Shown here one piece after another: positions 1 to 11,226 of a stretch of 64,000 nucleotides of DNA. This stretch comes from Liolophura sinensis. Lineage: Eukaryota > Mollusca > Polyplacophora > Chitonida > Chitonidae. Where the stretch lies: positions 13,151,501 to 13,215,500 of the forward strand of contig NC_088303.1 in assembly GCF_032854445.1 (NCBI RefSeq). The letters run 5' to 3'. Position 1 is the stretch's first letter; the number at the start of each line of letters is the position of its first letter. The notes under the pieces were generated by a model. It saw nothing but the letters and a program-made list of their open reading frames with translations, did not search any database and was not told the origin of the DNA. The translations under genes were made by a program, and so were the position numbers.

Positions 1-2400
1 ATGTGGAATTTGTTTCGGCTGCTCCAAGTTCTCCTTCTATTAAAACTTTATGCGTTGTGATTATATAAGATCCGGACATAAGTCCAAGTACATCAATCAG
101 ACTGACGCTATACACTGTTACTTACTGTGCACCAATCAAAGTTTCGACATCATGTGAATCGATCAATCAGAACATGTGATTGGTGAAAACCTGCAGTGAT
201 CAGTTCTTCTCAGCATGTTGTCAAATGTTAAATATACCGGTATTCACTTGCCAAGATTCTAAATACTTAATAAAAACAAAACGATGCAATGTTAGTTTGA
301 GATAGCTTTATATTTACAGAGGCTATGTTAAGTATGTTAAGTATCGGTACTTAAAACGAAGATCTTTCAGATGGTGTAGTGGCTGGTCTGGCTTCATGCC
401 GTCTTTGCATTCGGGTCACTTGTAATATAGCTCGACTGTCATTGCCTTCTCTCTCGGCCATCAACCGCTTCGATATGGCCTTAACATTCTCCCCCACATT
501 CTCCTGAATGTTCCATGTTTGTTTGGCCGTTAATTCGTTTTTTCTCCTGAATGTTCCATGTTTGTTTGGCCTTTAATTCGTTTTTTCTTTATGAGACCTG
601 CAATGTGTTGACAGGACAGTGTTCACTGATTTGATTTTATAACTCTCTTGTTTTAATATAAGGTTGTACATTTATGAGTAAAATACCTGGAATAAATTAA
701 AAAGATTTTTTTAGATAAAGTGTGTGTAAATACAGGTACAGTCAAATAAATAGATATAGCTATTAATCAGTTCTGTGTATTTGCTCGTAATATGTTCTAT
801 GCAGCCCATGTCATACAACTCACACACCGGTCTTTGTACGCGCAATTATTATCTAAGCGGGCGATGGGCAAGACATGATTCCATGCCCAGCAGTCAACGT
901 CTAAAGGCGTTGGATACTCTAAAGCAAACATTGTCTGCAGGAGTTCGTAACGGCTGCTGTCACAGAGGGTGATGAACAATGTTTGAATAACGAACGCAGT
1001 TGTTCAAAATAATCATAATTAGTTGGTTACAGAGGTGTACATGAGACAGATTGGCGTGCTATATTTCCGATTTTTTTCTTATCAGATATGCATATGTGAT
1101 TTATACAAATGCCATCAAATAGTTATTTTCACATCTGCTTTGTTACAAGTCTTTGGTCTGCTTCGGCGTGTTTCGGCCTGTCTCGTCGAGCTTTATGGCC
1201 CTCGGCTTCGCCTTGGGCTATTACGACCAGCGTTATGCCTGTGCGACAGACCTAGGGCCTATAGCAAAGCCGATATTAAAACAACCATTTAATAGCGTAT
1301 TCAAAACAGGTCGCTTGTGTTAGGGAAAGTGTGATGGTTGTCGTGGTTTATAATGAAGCAATATGTTATTTTAGCAGAAGTATTCTGCATCATGTAGGTC
1401 TTTTAAGAGCAATGCAAATAGCACATAAGGCGTGGAATTATATGCAATATATGTGCACTTTGAAATGTGAGTGAGGCTTTCATACCACGCTGATGATTAA
1501 CAGCACCAACTTTCATGGTGGTCCCAAATCACTACCCGTTACATCCACGGATGACCCGACTCAAGACCCGCCTTACAATCTCTAGCATTCGTCCCTGAAG
1601 ATCATCAAGTGCACATATAACTTCATGGGCAAACTAGCTTTAATCAATAATAAGACAATAAGATCCAGCAAACAATTTTATGTTCTCAAGAATAAATTGG
1701 CTCACAGGTTTTCTAGTTTAAACTGCACGCGCGAAAATGAAAATATAGTGAACGTTTTAGCTAGTATTTTATGAAAGCACTTCACATTTCAAGATTAGTA
1801 TTGTCTGGTCGAAACAAATATAAGTGTGTATTGAATCAGAGCCATTCAGACTCCTTCATTTCAGTCTAACTTAAATGCATTTGCCTCAATACAGTCTAAC
1901 TGACAGATAAATGATACAGATTTGAATGAAATACCCTAAAATATAATAGGATGCTAATTCTTCGGTTTGACTTATCCTTAACAGGAGCCCAGCAATACTC
2001 CACACGGGGCTGGGACAGTGTGTCTATGTTAACATCAGACGAAATCAGTTTCATAGGTAAATCAATGTACAACTGCTTGCATGATGCTAACTAATTATTT
2101 ATACATTATCAGCACTTATTTAATCCCTTCAAGTTGTCTATAGCATTTCATTTGCTACCGACAAAAACATTTTACACCAGTAACATCTGGTATATTCGAA
2201 CCAGAGGAAAGTATATTTTGCTGTTAGTAATCAAAATAGAACGTTTCTTAGCCTATTTTGACGGCTTGGTCATAGCTAAGAATTAAAATCCAGATCATAG
2301 TGTGTATGCTGCAAAATTCACTTGGACAGGAAAGATTCCTTACTTTTTTTTCTTTCGCAGAATGACCCAAAATAGGCTAGAGGGTAGCTTTATCCATTAG
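1..2400. other. No gene recognised
   Basis: Apart from the 43-bp duplication at 499-584 I see no exon, RNA gene or known repeat here. The short open frames (65-89 codons) have no signal peptide, no domain motif and no conserved neighbour, and look like chance frames in AT-rich DNA. Confidence 0.5.
499..584. repeat. Two-copy 43-bp tandem duplication
   Basis: Two near-identical 43-bp units lie head to tail; each contains TCCTGAATGTTCCATG and ends in a T-rich run. They differ at one or two bases. Nothing else is recognised nearby. Confidence 0.85.
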
Positions 2401-2730
2401 TTGAGTGAGTGAATGAGTCCTTGAGGTTTAACGTCGTACCTCACACTTTTTCATTCATATGACTACGAAGGAAATCATTAGAGTGCAAGTAATGTGCCTC
2501 CTTATTGCAGGACGGATTTCCACCGCCCTGTTATCTTGTGCTGCTTCACTGAGGCGCCTTACCGAATTACACTGATAACCAGTCGTTCCACTATCCTCTT
2601 CATGTTGAACGCCAAGTGAGGAAGTTACAACTTTCTCTTTTAAGGTCTTAGGTGTGACTCGATCCAGGATTGACCCTGGATCTACCGCTCCATAACCGGA
2701 TGCTCTACCAAATGCGCTATGGGGGCCGGT
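2401..2730 (-). mobile_element. SINE family B, near full length
   Basis: The right end, read on the minus strand, has a tRNA-like head with an A-box-like segment (TTTGGTAGAGCATCC) and a B-box-like GGGTCAATCC. The left end is a GTGAGTGA-type tail next to the block GTTTAACGTCGTAC. A second copy with clean target-site duplications is at 51981-52337, which defines the family. It is a polymerase III-type retroposon copied by LINE machinery (family knowledge). Confidence 0.85.
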
Positions 2731-3069
2731 CCGTTACGTGAAGAATATTACATATAGGCTAAGCCTATATAGTACAGCACCATATCACTTTTTGTTGATA
2801 TGCTGATTGACGGTGACATAAATTGTAAACATTGTGCGGATCCAGTCTAATCCAAAACAAGGCTATATAGCAGTATGGCGTGTTACAGATCGGGAGCGCC
2901 GTGTAGCACGCCCAGAACTACTAGCAGTATACAGGAATCTGCGGTGAATAACTATACCTTGAAGGCATAGCTTTGTATAAAACAGGCGTTTATTCATCGG
3001 TAGGCCCTTATTTTTTTATAATGCTGTCTCCTTTTGTAATGCTGATTTAAGCAAGAAGCCGTATTTATA

Positions 3070-3130
3070 TATTTACGCTGGCACGCTAACCACCTCGACC
3101 GTGAAGACTCCGATCCCTGTCTTAACAATT
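3070..3130 (-). repeat. SINE family A head fragment
   Basis: On the minus strand the segment resembles the tRNA-like head of SINE family A (GAGGTGGTTAGCGTGCCAGC). The body and tail are missing, so this is a short remnant. Confidence 0.45.
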
Positions 3131-3509
3131 AAGTTACCCGCCCATTCTCGTTAGCTCTCCATCCATCATCATATACAAAAAAGCCTACTGCACATTGTAG
3201 TCCTAGGCCTTTAAACAGCCTTGAGATGGTGGTTGTGATGGTATATTCTTAGGCACCATAGTCCTAACAGAACTTCGCCACGATAGGGCTGGAAAATTGC
3301 CAATGTGGCGTTAAGCCATAATCATTCATTCCTAACGACACTAAGCGGCACTCAAATAATAAATGGTAGAAATACATGTATGTAAACCCGCACTCAAGGG
3401 GAGATAATCTCCTTGCAACAAATGTATTAGTGTATAAGTTACGCCCCCCTAAACTGTGCTCTATATTTGAAGGTACGTCTTATACACAAAAAGTTGTGCT
3501 GTACACACA

Positions 3510-6500
3510 ATGGCAACTATTCAAACGGAATTTCTTGTGAATGAGACAGTTGCACTCTTGCGCATGACAGCCGGAGATAACAGATTTAACCACAGTTTTC
3601 TAAAAGAGTACAACAAAGCCCTTGACAACATCGAAAGGTAGGTAGCCTACCCGCCGTGTTCATTTTCCCCACATGACTGGTTGACATGCTGTACCATTGA
3701 CCCATATCCTGACACTGCTGCGTGCACATGCGCAGGGCGGGATATTTGAACTTTAACGAGGGGAAAACTTCCATCCCGTTGCGTATAATGGATGAATGAT
3801 AGCTTGAGGCAGGTCGGAGATAACATTCCGCTAAGAGTGCTGCCGCCTCTAAATATCATGATGAAGACATCAGGCATGACACCCCACCCAGCCACATTGA
3901 ACTGACACCAGGCCAATGACAACCGGGCTCTGATTTCCTTGCTATAACCTCTTCCTGCTGAGCCCCAAGTGAGGCAACAACATGTAGTATTTAGTGTCTT
4001 CAATTTTTTGGGTACTAGTGATCCGTCCCTGGTTTGATCCCAGGCCAAACCTCATAGAGGTTCTACAACAGGAACACAGAAAAGATGCTTTTCACTTCTG
4101 TATACATACAAGTATACTTACCGACTAGAATCGCCTCGGGATTACATGAACTAGATCTATTTCTGTAGAAACAACCAAAACCGTTATAAATTAGAACTCC
4201 ATAATTAAGGCAAAAAAAACAACAACAAAAAAAAACAAACAAAAAAACAAACAAAACAAAAAAAAAAAACAAAAACAATAAAATGAAGAACGTAGGTCTA
4301 TCAGATGAAAGACTATTCAAACCTGTCCATGAAAATAATTGACTTTTTTTGTTACAAGTTGTTTTACCTAGTAAAATGCACTCGAATGTTTTATTCTATG
4401 GTGGGTTTTTCTGACCACAATGCTACCAATGACGTCACAGAATTACATAAAGTAGATCTATTTCTGTAGAAAGGTTTTTGTTACTTAACATATATTGGGC
4501 TGCTACATTGCATCATTCAGAATGCACATACATATAGATCTATGAATATATTCGCTGACTGGACCTTGAAACAAATTATTCCAGGTAAAAAATATAGATT
4601 TGACGTAATCGATACCTTCTGGGTCACAACAGACCACCGTGTAATCTGGTCTTTCAACACAATTTTACTCGGTTAGAAAAATTCTAAAAATATAAATCCA
4701 ACTATTTTCCCGGACAGTTTTTAATGATCTTTCGTCTGATACAGACTTCATTTTAGAGTGGTCTTTGCCTTTGAATGAGTACACAGACATATAGAGATCT
4801 TGAAATTTTAGCCTCAGCTGGTAATTAGGCACGCCTCAAATGAATAGCGGTCGCTGTGAGTTCAAGTCCAGCTTATGCTGGCTTCCTCTCCGGCCGTAAG
4901 TGGGAAGGTCTGTCAGCAACCTGCGGATGGTCGTGGGTTTCCCCCGGGCTGTGCCCGGTTTCCGCCCACCATAATGCTGGCCGCCGTCGTATAAGTGAAA
5001 TATTCTTGAGTACGGCGTAAAACACCAGTCAAATAAATAAATAAATAAATAAATAAATCAAATGAATAGAGTTGTCACAGTGTGTTTTCTTGACCTATTT
5101 TGCCTACAATTACCACAACGTGTTGTGTTGACCTATTTTGCTTATAGTTACCACAGCGTGTTTTGGTGACCTATTTTGTTTCAATTTCTACATCGCGTTC
5201 GTTGAACTAATTACACAGGCTACAGCGTGTTTTGTTGACCTATTTTGCTTACAATTACCACAACGTGTGTGTTGATCTATTTGGCCTACAGTTAGCTCAG
5301 GGCGTTTCATTTATTTGCAGGAATCCATCGGTCCAGATCTTGATAACGACAGGTACTGACAAATTTTACAGTAACGGACTCGATCTGCAGTGGATTTCAG
5401 AATGGCCAGAAAAGTACTCGAGTTTTCGGCAGCTATTGAAGCAGACTTTTAAGCGGCTTTTAACATTTCCGATGGTTACCGTCGCCGCGATTAATGGTAA
5501 GTTATAGGCCTAGTATGGAATTAAGGATGAGAGGGGAGGCGGGTGGGATAGGTGTTGTTGCATGGGACAGGGAAAGTATCGGAAACAGGCTGACGTTTTA
5601 AATTGTGTCTTGAATCTTAATTGAAGTCAACAAACCGACAGCACTGAGCCCGTGTTGAGGAACTTAATCTTTTAATCCAAGGAAAATGATTAACTGATTC
5701 TATAAATTGTAAGAAATGTAATGTTACCAGTGCGTTTGATCCTCTAAATTGTAAGATGCAATATCGCCAATGCTTTTGATCCTCTAACTTGTATGATGTA
5801 ATGTCACCAGTGTGTATGATCCCATAGCTACCTGGTAGGTTTATCTAAAACAGCTAATGACATGCACGCATAGTATTACATGCACTTCCTCTTAAAGTAT
5901 TGAGTGAAGCGGTTACACAAGTAATGTCCACCTCTACAGTTCTCTGTGCTAAACTGTGCGATCCGTACATGTGACGAGTCACATCAATACTAATGCTTCT
6001 GAGACAGCCAAACAATTTTTGAACTTGATGACCTTCATAGAAAATACGTCATTGCTCCTGTGAACAAATCTCCTGATAATTATATTTCTCTCCTAGAATT
6101 AGTACTACTAGAATTACCATAGCATCAACGTATTTTATAGCGACATATAATCTGAAGGAACTACATGTAATTAAAAAACAGCATTGCTTTCCAAACAAAG
6201 GAGTATATTCGTACCATACTGCCACGCTTGTATACCACAACTTTACCGTATTCCAAAAATGCATAAATTCCTGTAGAATGCAACCCTCTTAACGAAAGCA
6301 CCACAGGATGTGTAGTCAGTGTGGAAAAAGTACTGTTGTGCAACTGTAAAAAACAATCAGGCGTCAGCTGTATGTGGATTCTTAAGAACCCCAATGTCTT
6401 CTTGAAGAACAAGACGCTCAAATACGCCTACCATGTAAGGACACCTCTACCAGGAATTTCTCCACTTTGCTGCACTTTGGCTGACCTATTCCTGTTCTCG

Positions 6501-8649
6501 TATAAATACGCCTACCATGTAAGGGCACCAGGAATTTCTCCACTTTGCTGCACTTTGGCTGACCTATTCCTGTTCTAGTATAAATACGACTATTACCTGT
6601 TAAGGAATAATGTTCACCAGACCCGATCTTTCTCATTCACTAAACGGTATGTTGATGATCTGCTAGCTTTACGCAATCCATTTATAGCAAAGGCTGTGAA
6701 AGATATGTATCCACCTTCGCTGGATGTAAATTACAACACAGACACACTAGATGGCATATCTTATCTGGTCCTAAATTTATACAAAAATCAAATTTCCTTT
6801 CTCGCCGACTGTACTACAAGAAGGATAGTTCAACTTTGACTTTGGTTTATTTATCCGTTTATTTGATGGGTGTTTTAAGTCGTACTCAAGAAATTCCACT
6901 TGTGCGACGGCGACCAGAATTATAGTGAGAGGAAACCGGGCAGAGCCCGGAGGAAACCCACGACCATCCGTGGGCGGCTGATAGACCTTCCCGCGTACGG
7001 CCGGAGAGAAAGCCAGCATGAGCTGGACTTGAACTCACAGCGACCGTATTGATGGGTGGCTGGCGTGCTTACCCCCTCGGTCACGGATGCCCTCAAGTTC
7101 GACTTTTTTCTTACTTCGACAGCAATATACCGAGTCCTGTATATAGCATGTACATATATCGTCTGGTAGCATTTTTGTAGATCATTTGTGCATTGTGATT
7201 ATGTCAATCGTCACAAGTTATTACTGCAAAAACAAGTGTGTCAAGGTTATTCCATGAAACGCTTTCACTGTAAGTTCCTTATGTTTTACAATGAGCATAA
7301 TTCTGTTGTATAGAAAATATAGACAGACCGTCTCTGGCGCTTTGCTTCAACTGCGATATATGTTTTATTATCGATAACTTATATACATGGTACACGATTT
7401 GAATACTGATTTCACGCATTCGTTTAGAACATACCCGCGTTTTCCAAAATTTATGATTCCGTCCTACAGTGTTAAGAAAATATTTACCGGCTTCCAAAAA
7501 GCGTAGAAATATAGAAATGCAGAAATCAACGTTAAAAGTTACGATTTTTGAGACTCAACATTGTTCGATTTTTTTCACCTCTGACATCTGTAGTGTCAAA
7601 GGCTCCTGCTTACCTCTCTTACGGCTTGAAATATAAAAAAAACTATTTAACTTCCAATCATGTCTTGTTAACAGGCCACGCTTTCGCTGGAGGCGCGATG
7701 ATGGCAATGGCGCATGATGTCCGGGTGATGAAGTCAGAACGAGGCTGGATCAGTTTAAATGAGATTCACTTGAAGATGCCTCTTCCTGATTGGATGATAG
7801 AACTTGTCAGGTAATTACCAGTTGTATGCATCTTTTTACACCGTGTGTTAATCTCCGGTTAGTCCTTGAGTGCTTTCAGTTCTTTGTTCCAATGTGTTTT
7901 TCATAAAACTGTAGCAATGAGACTAGATTAAACACGAAGCTGTTGATAAAACTTTTGGATTGGGATTTAGGGGTTTGCACCAACATGTTGATTGATTCAG
8001 GCATTTTAAGGGACATTTGTATACAGGCGTTAACCATGAAGGACATTTCCAGGTCACAGGACCAGTTTCTAAAATCTTATTCAACACAGGCGACCAAAGA
8101 GCCAGGAAAGTTTGTGAAAGACCCAAGAAAAGTCTTAGTCATGAAAATTTATAAACAAAGATAAATAATAAAACTGATCCTCTCATCTGAAATATAACCA
8201 GTTCTCTCGTGTACACGTTGGGAAAATTGTTGTAATTTTCGTTTTGTGGAATGTCTTACGTTTGTCTGTTGTAACGTCGTTGTCATGATTACCTACGTTT
8301 AGACTAATCAGCTGGAAGAAAACCTTCACTAACAGCTAAATCTGTCACAATCAACTCTATTCTTTACCATTGTGATTGTTTTTGCAGGTGCAAAATCCCG
8401 TCTGGTCCCGTAGAGCAGTTTCTTTTTGTCTTTGGTAAACGTTTCACCGCTGATGAGGCCGTTAAGGAACGTTTAGTAAACAGGGTTTGTCCAGGGAAGA
8501 ACCTCATCAAAGAAGCTATGCAACTTGGCTCAGATATCCTCGGGAAACAGACGTTTGACCGGATGTGCCTACAACAGATGAAAGTGAACGTATACCGGAA
8601 GGCCGTAGATATGTTAGACCAACCTGTGAATGAGAAGGCCCGCTTGTAG
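3510..8649 (+). CDS. ECI2-like: Enoyl-CoA delta isomerase, probably peroxisomal (crotonase family)
   Basis: Exons 3510-3637, 5321-5496, 7675-7810 and 8388-8649 join in frame (phases 2, 1, 2) into 702 nt coding for 233 aa. The enzyme moves 3-cis or 3-trans double bonds of enoyl-CoA to 2-trans during beta-oxidation of unsaturated fatty acids. Crotonase marks are seen: an oxyanion-hole segment FYSNGLDL at residues 58-65, the glycine-rich GHAFAGGAMMAMAHD at 102-116, and NEIHLKMP from residue 130. Glu131 in the last is a plausible catalytic residue by analogy; I could not align it. The chain begins MATIQTEF with no presequence and ends in ARL, a good PTS1 tripeptide, so the peroxisome is the likely site. 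Length suits the short ECI forms that lack an N-terminal acyl-CoA-binding domain. Introns carry a minisatellite, SINEs and a retroelement. No canonical AATAAA was seen soon after the stop. Confidence 0.95.
4205..4280. repeat. A-rich low-complexity tract (CAAA)n-like
   Basis: Long adenine runs with scattered cytosines lie in intron 1 of the isomerase gene. The minus-strand frame across it (poly Phe/Cys) is a composition artefact. Confidence 0.9.
4848..5057 (+). mobile_element. SINE family A, 5'-truncated, with 12-bp target-site duplications
   Basis: The copy starts at the B-box-like block (GGTCGCTGTGAGTTCAAGTC), runs through the conserved body and the block GTATAAGTGAAATATTCTTG, and ends in AAATAAATAAAT. 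It is flanked by perfect copies of TCAAATGAATAG at 4836-4847 and 5058-5069. The tRNA head is missing, as after incomplete reverse transcription. It sits in intron 1 of the isomerase gene. Confidence 0.93.
5085..5295. repeat. Minisatellite of 36-40-bp units
   Basis: About five diverged copies of a unit containing GTTGACCTATTTTGC and TACCACAACGTG lie just before exon 2 of the isomerase gene. The array ends about 30 bp before the acceptor at 5320, so it may affect splicing, although the acceptor itself is intact. Confidence 0.8.
6421..6585. repeat. Two-copy direct duplication of about 84 bp
   Basis: The block beginning AAATACGCCTACCATGTAAGG and containing CCACTTTGCTGCACTTTGGC occurs twice in tandem, with an 8-base difference near the start of the second copy. 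It is in intron 2 of the isomerase gene, just before the retroelement fragment. Confidence 0.9.
6615..7470 (+). mobile_element. Reverse-transcriptase fragment (Penelope-like, tentative), split by a SINE
   Basis: In frame, 6620-6830 codes for the RT palm, including the catalytic-site motif YVDD at 6648-6659 followed by LLALRNPF and ISYLVLNLYKN. The C-terminal part resumes after the SINE at about 7098 in broken frames (similar to the NYPYLDSNIP region of the 28-kb copy) and runs to about 7470. Stops and frameshifts make it dead. Assignment to the Penelope-like group rests on recalled family motifs (YDKRD..F, the NIP..PAYGVYIS segment seen intact at 28.6 kb). It lies in intron 2 of the isomerase gene. 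Confidence 0.75.
6844..7092 (-). mobile_element. SINE family A nested in the reverse-transcriptase fragment
   Basis: Tail (TTTATTTGATGGGTG), body (GGAAACCGGGCAGAGCCCGG) and head on the minus strand are all present. Flanks TTTGACTTT and TTCGACTTT may be a mutated target-site duplication. The SINE is younger than the retroelement it interrupts. Confidence 0.88.
7500..7674. other. Intronic sequence, nothing recognised
   Basis: Remainder of isomerase intron 2 up to the acceptor at 7671-7674. No motif apart from the polypyrimidine and AG. Confidence 0.5.
7811..8387. other. Isomerase intron 3; open on both strands but unrecognised
   Basis: The segment 7923-8164 is open on both strands (73 codons plus, 67 codons minus, the latter with several Cys). 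I recognise no domain and there is no paralogue in the window. It could be a piece of an unknown repeat. Confidence 0.4.
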
Positions 8650-9365
8650 CAGCTTTAACAATATCATGTCTGCAGTGGGTCTTGGGTGTTTTCTGTAAGC
8701 TGGTAAACAGCGGCCTGTGTAGATTTACTAACCTAGACGAGTCATGATTTTAAACTTGAAATGATTGCGTATGGTGGACGGGCAGTTGACCTGTAAATAG
8801 TCGATCTCATACAACCACGATTATAATGCATTCTTTGATCAATCCTTACATTCTACCTAATTATCTTATTTCCTAATAAGACAGCCCAATGAAGTGGCGC
8901 GTATTTTTTTTCTGTATTTTCACATTTTGATATCACCATTTTGAATTTGTCTGGCTCGGACATACACATTAGCTATCCTTTGGTCTTTCTGGAAAAATGT
9001 AAAATATTCCACAAGTACAGGTTTGAGAAGATTTAAGAGCTGGAAAGTTCTTATCACCAATAAGCCTATGGAAAATCAGATTAAAACAGTACAAACCTGC
9101 TGATATCTCAAGCACTGCTAGCTGGGCAGTGGAAAAAAAGATAATTCACATAAACTATGTAGATGTTCTGTCGAAGCACCGAAACAGGACAATTTGACAT
9201 GTTCATTTTTACGTCTGTTTACATATATACAGTGCAAGAAAAGCAAGTTCCCCCGAAGACGTTGTTTGATATCTCCCGTGGTATGTACCAGATCGCAGTG
9301 AAATTCTGCACACACTATCCCAGTAATCCGATGAACGTGGTATATCAAGGATTAACGTGCAGGTG
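8650..9365. other. 3' flank of the isomerase gene, no gene recognised
   Basis: Contains the 3' UTR of the isomerase gene. No canonical AATAAA is seen in the first few hundred bases and nothing else is recognised. Confidence 0.5.
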
Positions 9366-10790
9366 CAGTTGTGCGCTAATGGGCATGCAAGAACTGAAAG
9401 TCGGTCGATTTTGAATATTTCATATAAGGAGTCAACCTGATTTTTCAACCCCGATTCTTTATTTTATCACAGAATTCGATCATTTTTACAGTAATTATTA
9501 ATATTGTGTGTAGCCACCACGAGATTGTATCACATTTGGACAACGCGCTCGCATTGTGTTGATGAGGCGTGCGATCTGACGTTGGTATGGCTAACCACTC
9601 TTCGTGAAGGTGGCGTCTCAAATCGTCAAGAGTGGACTCCATCCCAACTCGACGATAGACTGATTGTATCAACTGATCCCAAAGATGTTCGATGGGGTTT
9701 AGATCCGGAAATCACGCGGGCCACTGGATCCGGTCAATGCCTTCAGTTTGGAAGAAGTGATTCACAATCCTTGCACAGTGTGGACGCGTATAGTCGTCCA
9801 TGAAGACAAATCCATCTCCAACGGTGGCTGCGTAGGGCAAAACATGCTGTCTGAGGACTTGAGCAACGTAGCCAGCAGCGTTCAAGTCTCCCTCAATAGG
9901 AACCAGATCGGTCTTGCTTGTCAGACTGATGCCTGCCCAGACCATTACGCTGCCACCACCAAAGGCCGTTACTGGCTGAACGCAGCACTCTGCGTGCTGT
10001 TCACCCTTCCGAAGCCACACACATCTCCTAGAGTCAACGTGACGGAGACACACACGCGTTTCGTTGGTGAAAAGAACTTTGCCCCATTGCCGTCTAGTCC
10101 ATAGAACGTGATTTGTCGCCCACCGCAGACGCGGTATCTTATGACGGCGGAGCAACAAGGCTTTCTTTACCAGCCACCTGGGACGTACTCTGACGGCTTT
10201 TAGACGTCTCCTGATTGTTTGGCCACTCAACCGTCTCGCCTCGACACTAGCATGATCTCGAACCTCTGGTGCTGAAATTCAAAATGGATGTTAAGTCACA
10301 TGACGAGCAAGTTGAATCCGAGTCGAAAATGGCATTGTTTTTTGTCTGTGTGGCACACACACAAACCCTTACACCTGATGTCGTTCTGTTCCTTGGTGCG
10401 ACGTTTACGATTCGCCGATCTTGTCTTTATGTGGTTGCCCTGGGCCTTCCACTTCTTGGGAGGTCCTTGACATCTGATGCGTGAAACTTCGCTCGCATTT
10501 TCCGAATGGCGTTTGGTGTCACCCCCGTTCGACGTGCAACCTGTTTTACAGGGGTGTTAGCCTCCAAAATGCCAATTGCAATTGCACTGTCCCTATTGCA
10601 TAATCGAGCCATTGTTATACCACAGTCACAAAACGTGTAACATTGATTGTCCAAGACTTGTGGACAGTAATGTGGGCGATTCTGGTCCGAGAGCCTTTTA
10701 TTTACCATCTCAGACCTAATGCAGGTCATGTTAACCGCTTGAATTTCTTGTGGTGTGTGTCATGTCCTTAATGCCCACCCGCACGAATAT
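9366..10790 (-). mobile_element. Tc1-like (Tc1/mariner) DNA transposon, inactive
   Basis: A decayed transposase gene fills most of this region. The ends share only short inverted similarity (GTGCG followed by TGGGCAT, near 9366-9385 and 10760-10785), so the boundaries are approximate and the terminal repeats are eroded. Confidence 0.8.
9445..10612 (-). pseudogene. Tc1-like transposase pseudogene
   Basis: Begins MARLCNRD with an N-terminal helix-turn-helix segment (TPVKQVARRTGVTPNAIRK) and GRPRATT. Frame is lost between about 10430 and 10230. It then resumes at LSGQTIRRRLKAV and runs through the first catalytic block (VLFTNETR), the GGGSVMVWAGIS block, the second catalytic block (FMDDYTRPHCARIVN) and DLNPIEHLWDQL. 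The first catalytic Asp (usual FTDE/FSDE) reads Asn here. An in-frame TGA at 9720-9722 sits inside the usual PARSPDLNPIE region, consistent with CGA to TGA decay. The catalytic type would have been DD34E. It cannot encode an active enzyme. Confidence 0.92.
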
Positions 10791-10839
10791 TTCAGAACTG
10801 GTAACACGAATTTGGCGATGAAAAATCTGGTTGATTCAT

Positions 10840-11160
10840 TTATGAAACGAATCTATAAACTGGAATGAGTGTGTGTAATTAAATGAATCTATGAACTGGG
10901 ATGAATGTGCCTATTTGAATGAATCTATGAACTGGAATGAGTGTGTGTAATTGATTGAACCTATGAACTGGGATGAATGTGCCTATTTGAATGAATCTAT
11001 GAACTGGAATGAGTGTGTGAAATTGAATGAATCTATGAACTGGGATGAGTGTGCCTATTTGAATGAATCTATGAACTGGAATGAGTGTGTGTAATTGATT
11101 GAACCTATGAACTGGAATGAGTGTGTGAAATTGAATGAATCTATGAACTGGAATAAATGG
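10840..11160. repeat. 36-bp minisatellite, about nine units
   Basis: Units alternate between two subtypes, one with AATGAGTGTGTGTAATTG and one with GATGAATGTGCCTATTTG, each with GAATCTATGAACTGG. Because 36 is divisible by three, one minus frame stays open for 115 codons (IPVHRFIQ repeats). That frame is a repeat effect, not a gene. Confidence 0.95.
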
Positions 11161-11226
11161 TGGCCATGATGACACACCATTTCTACAATTAAAGTAGCCA
11201 ATGGCATTAAAGTGGCCTACTATCAA

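Noticed and set aside
7923-8164. 73-codon plus and 67-codon minus frames in isomerase intron 3
   Set aside because: No recognised motif; both flank the true exon 4 without splice logic. Left as unexplained intronic sequence.
9748-10104. 118-codon plus-strand frame
   Set aside because: Antisense shadow of the Tc1-like transposase.
10879-11226. 115-codon minus-strand frame with IPVHRFIQ repeats
   Set aside because: It is a 36-bp minisatellite (unit divisible by three) that happens to lack stops; no signal peptide, domain or splice context.
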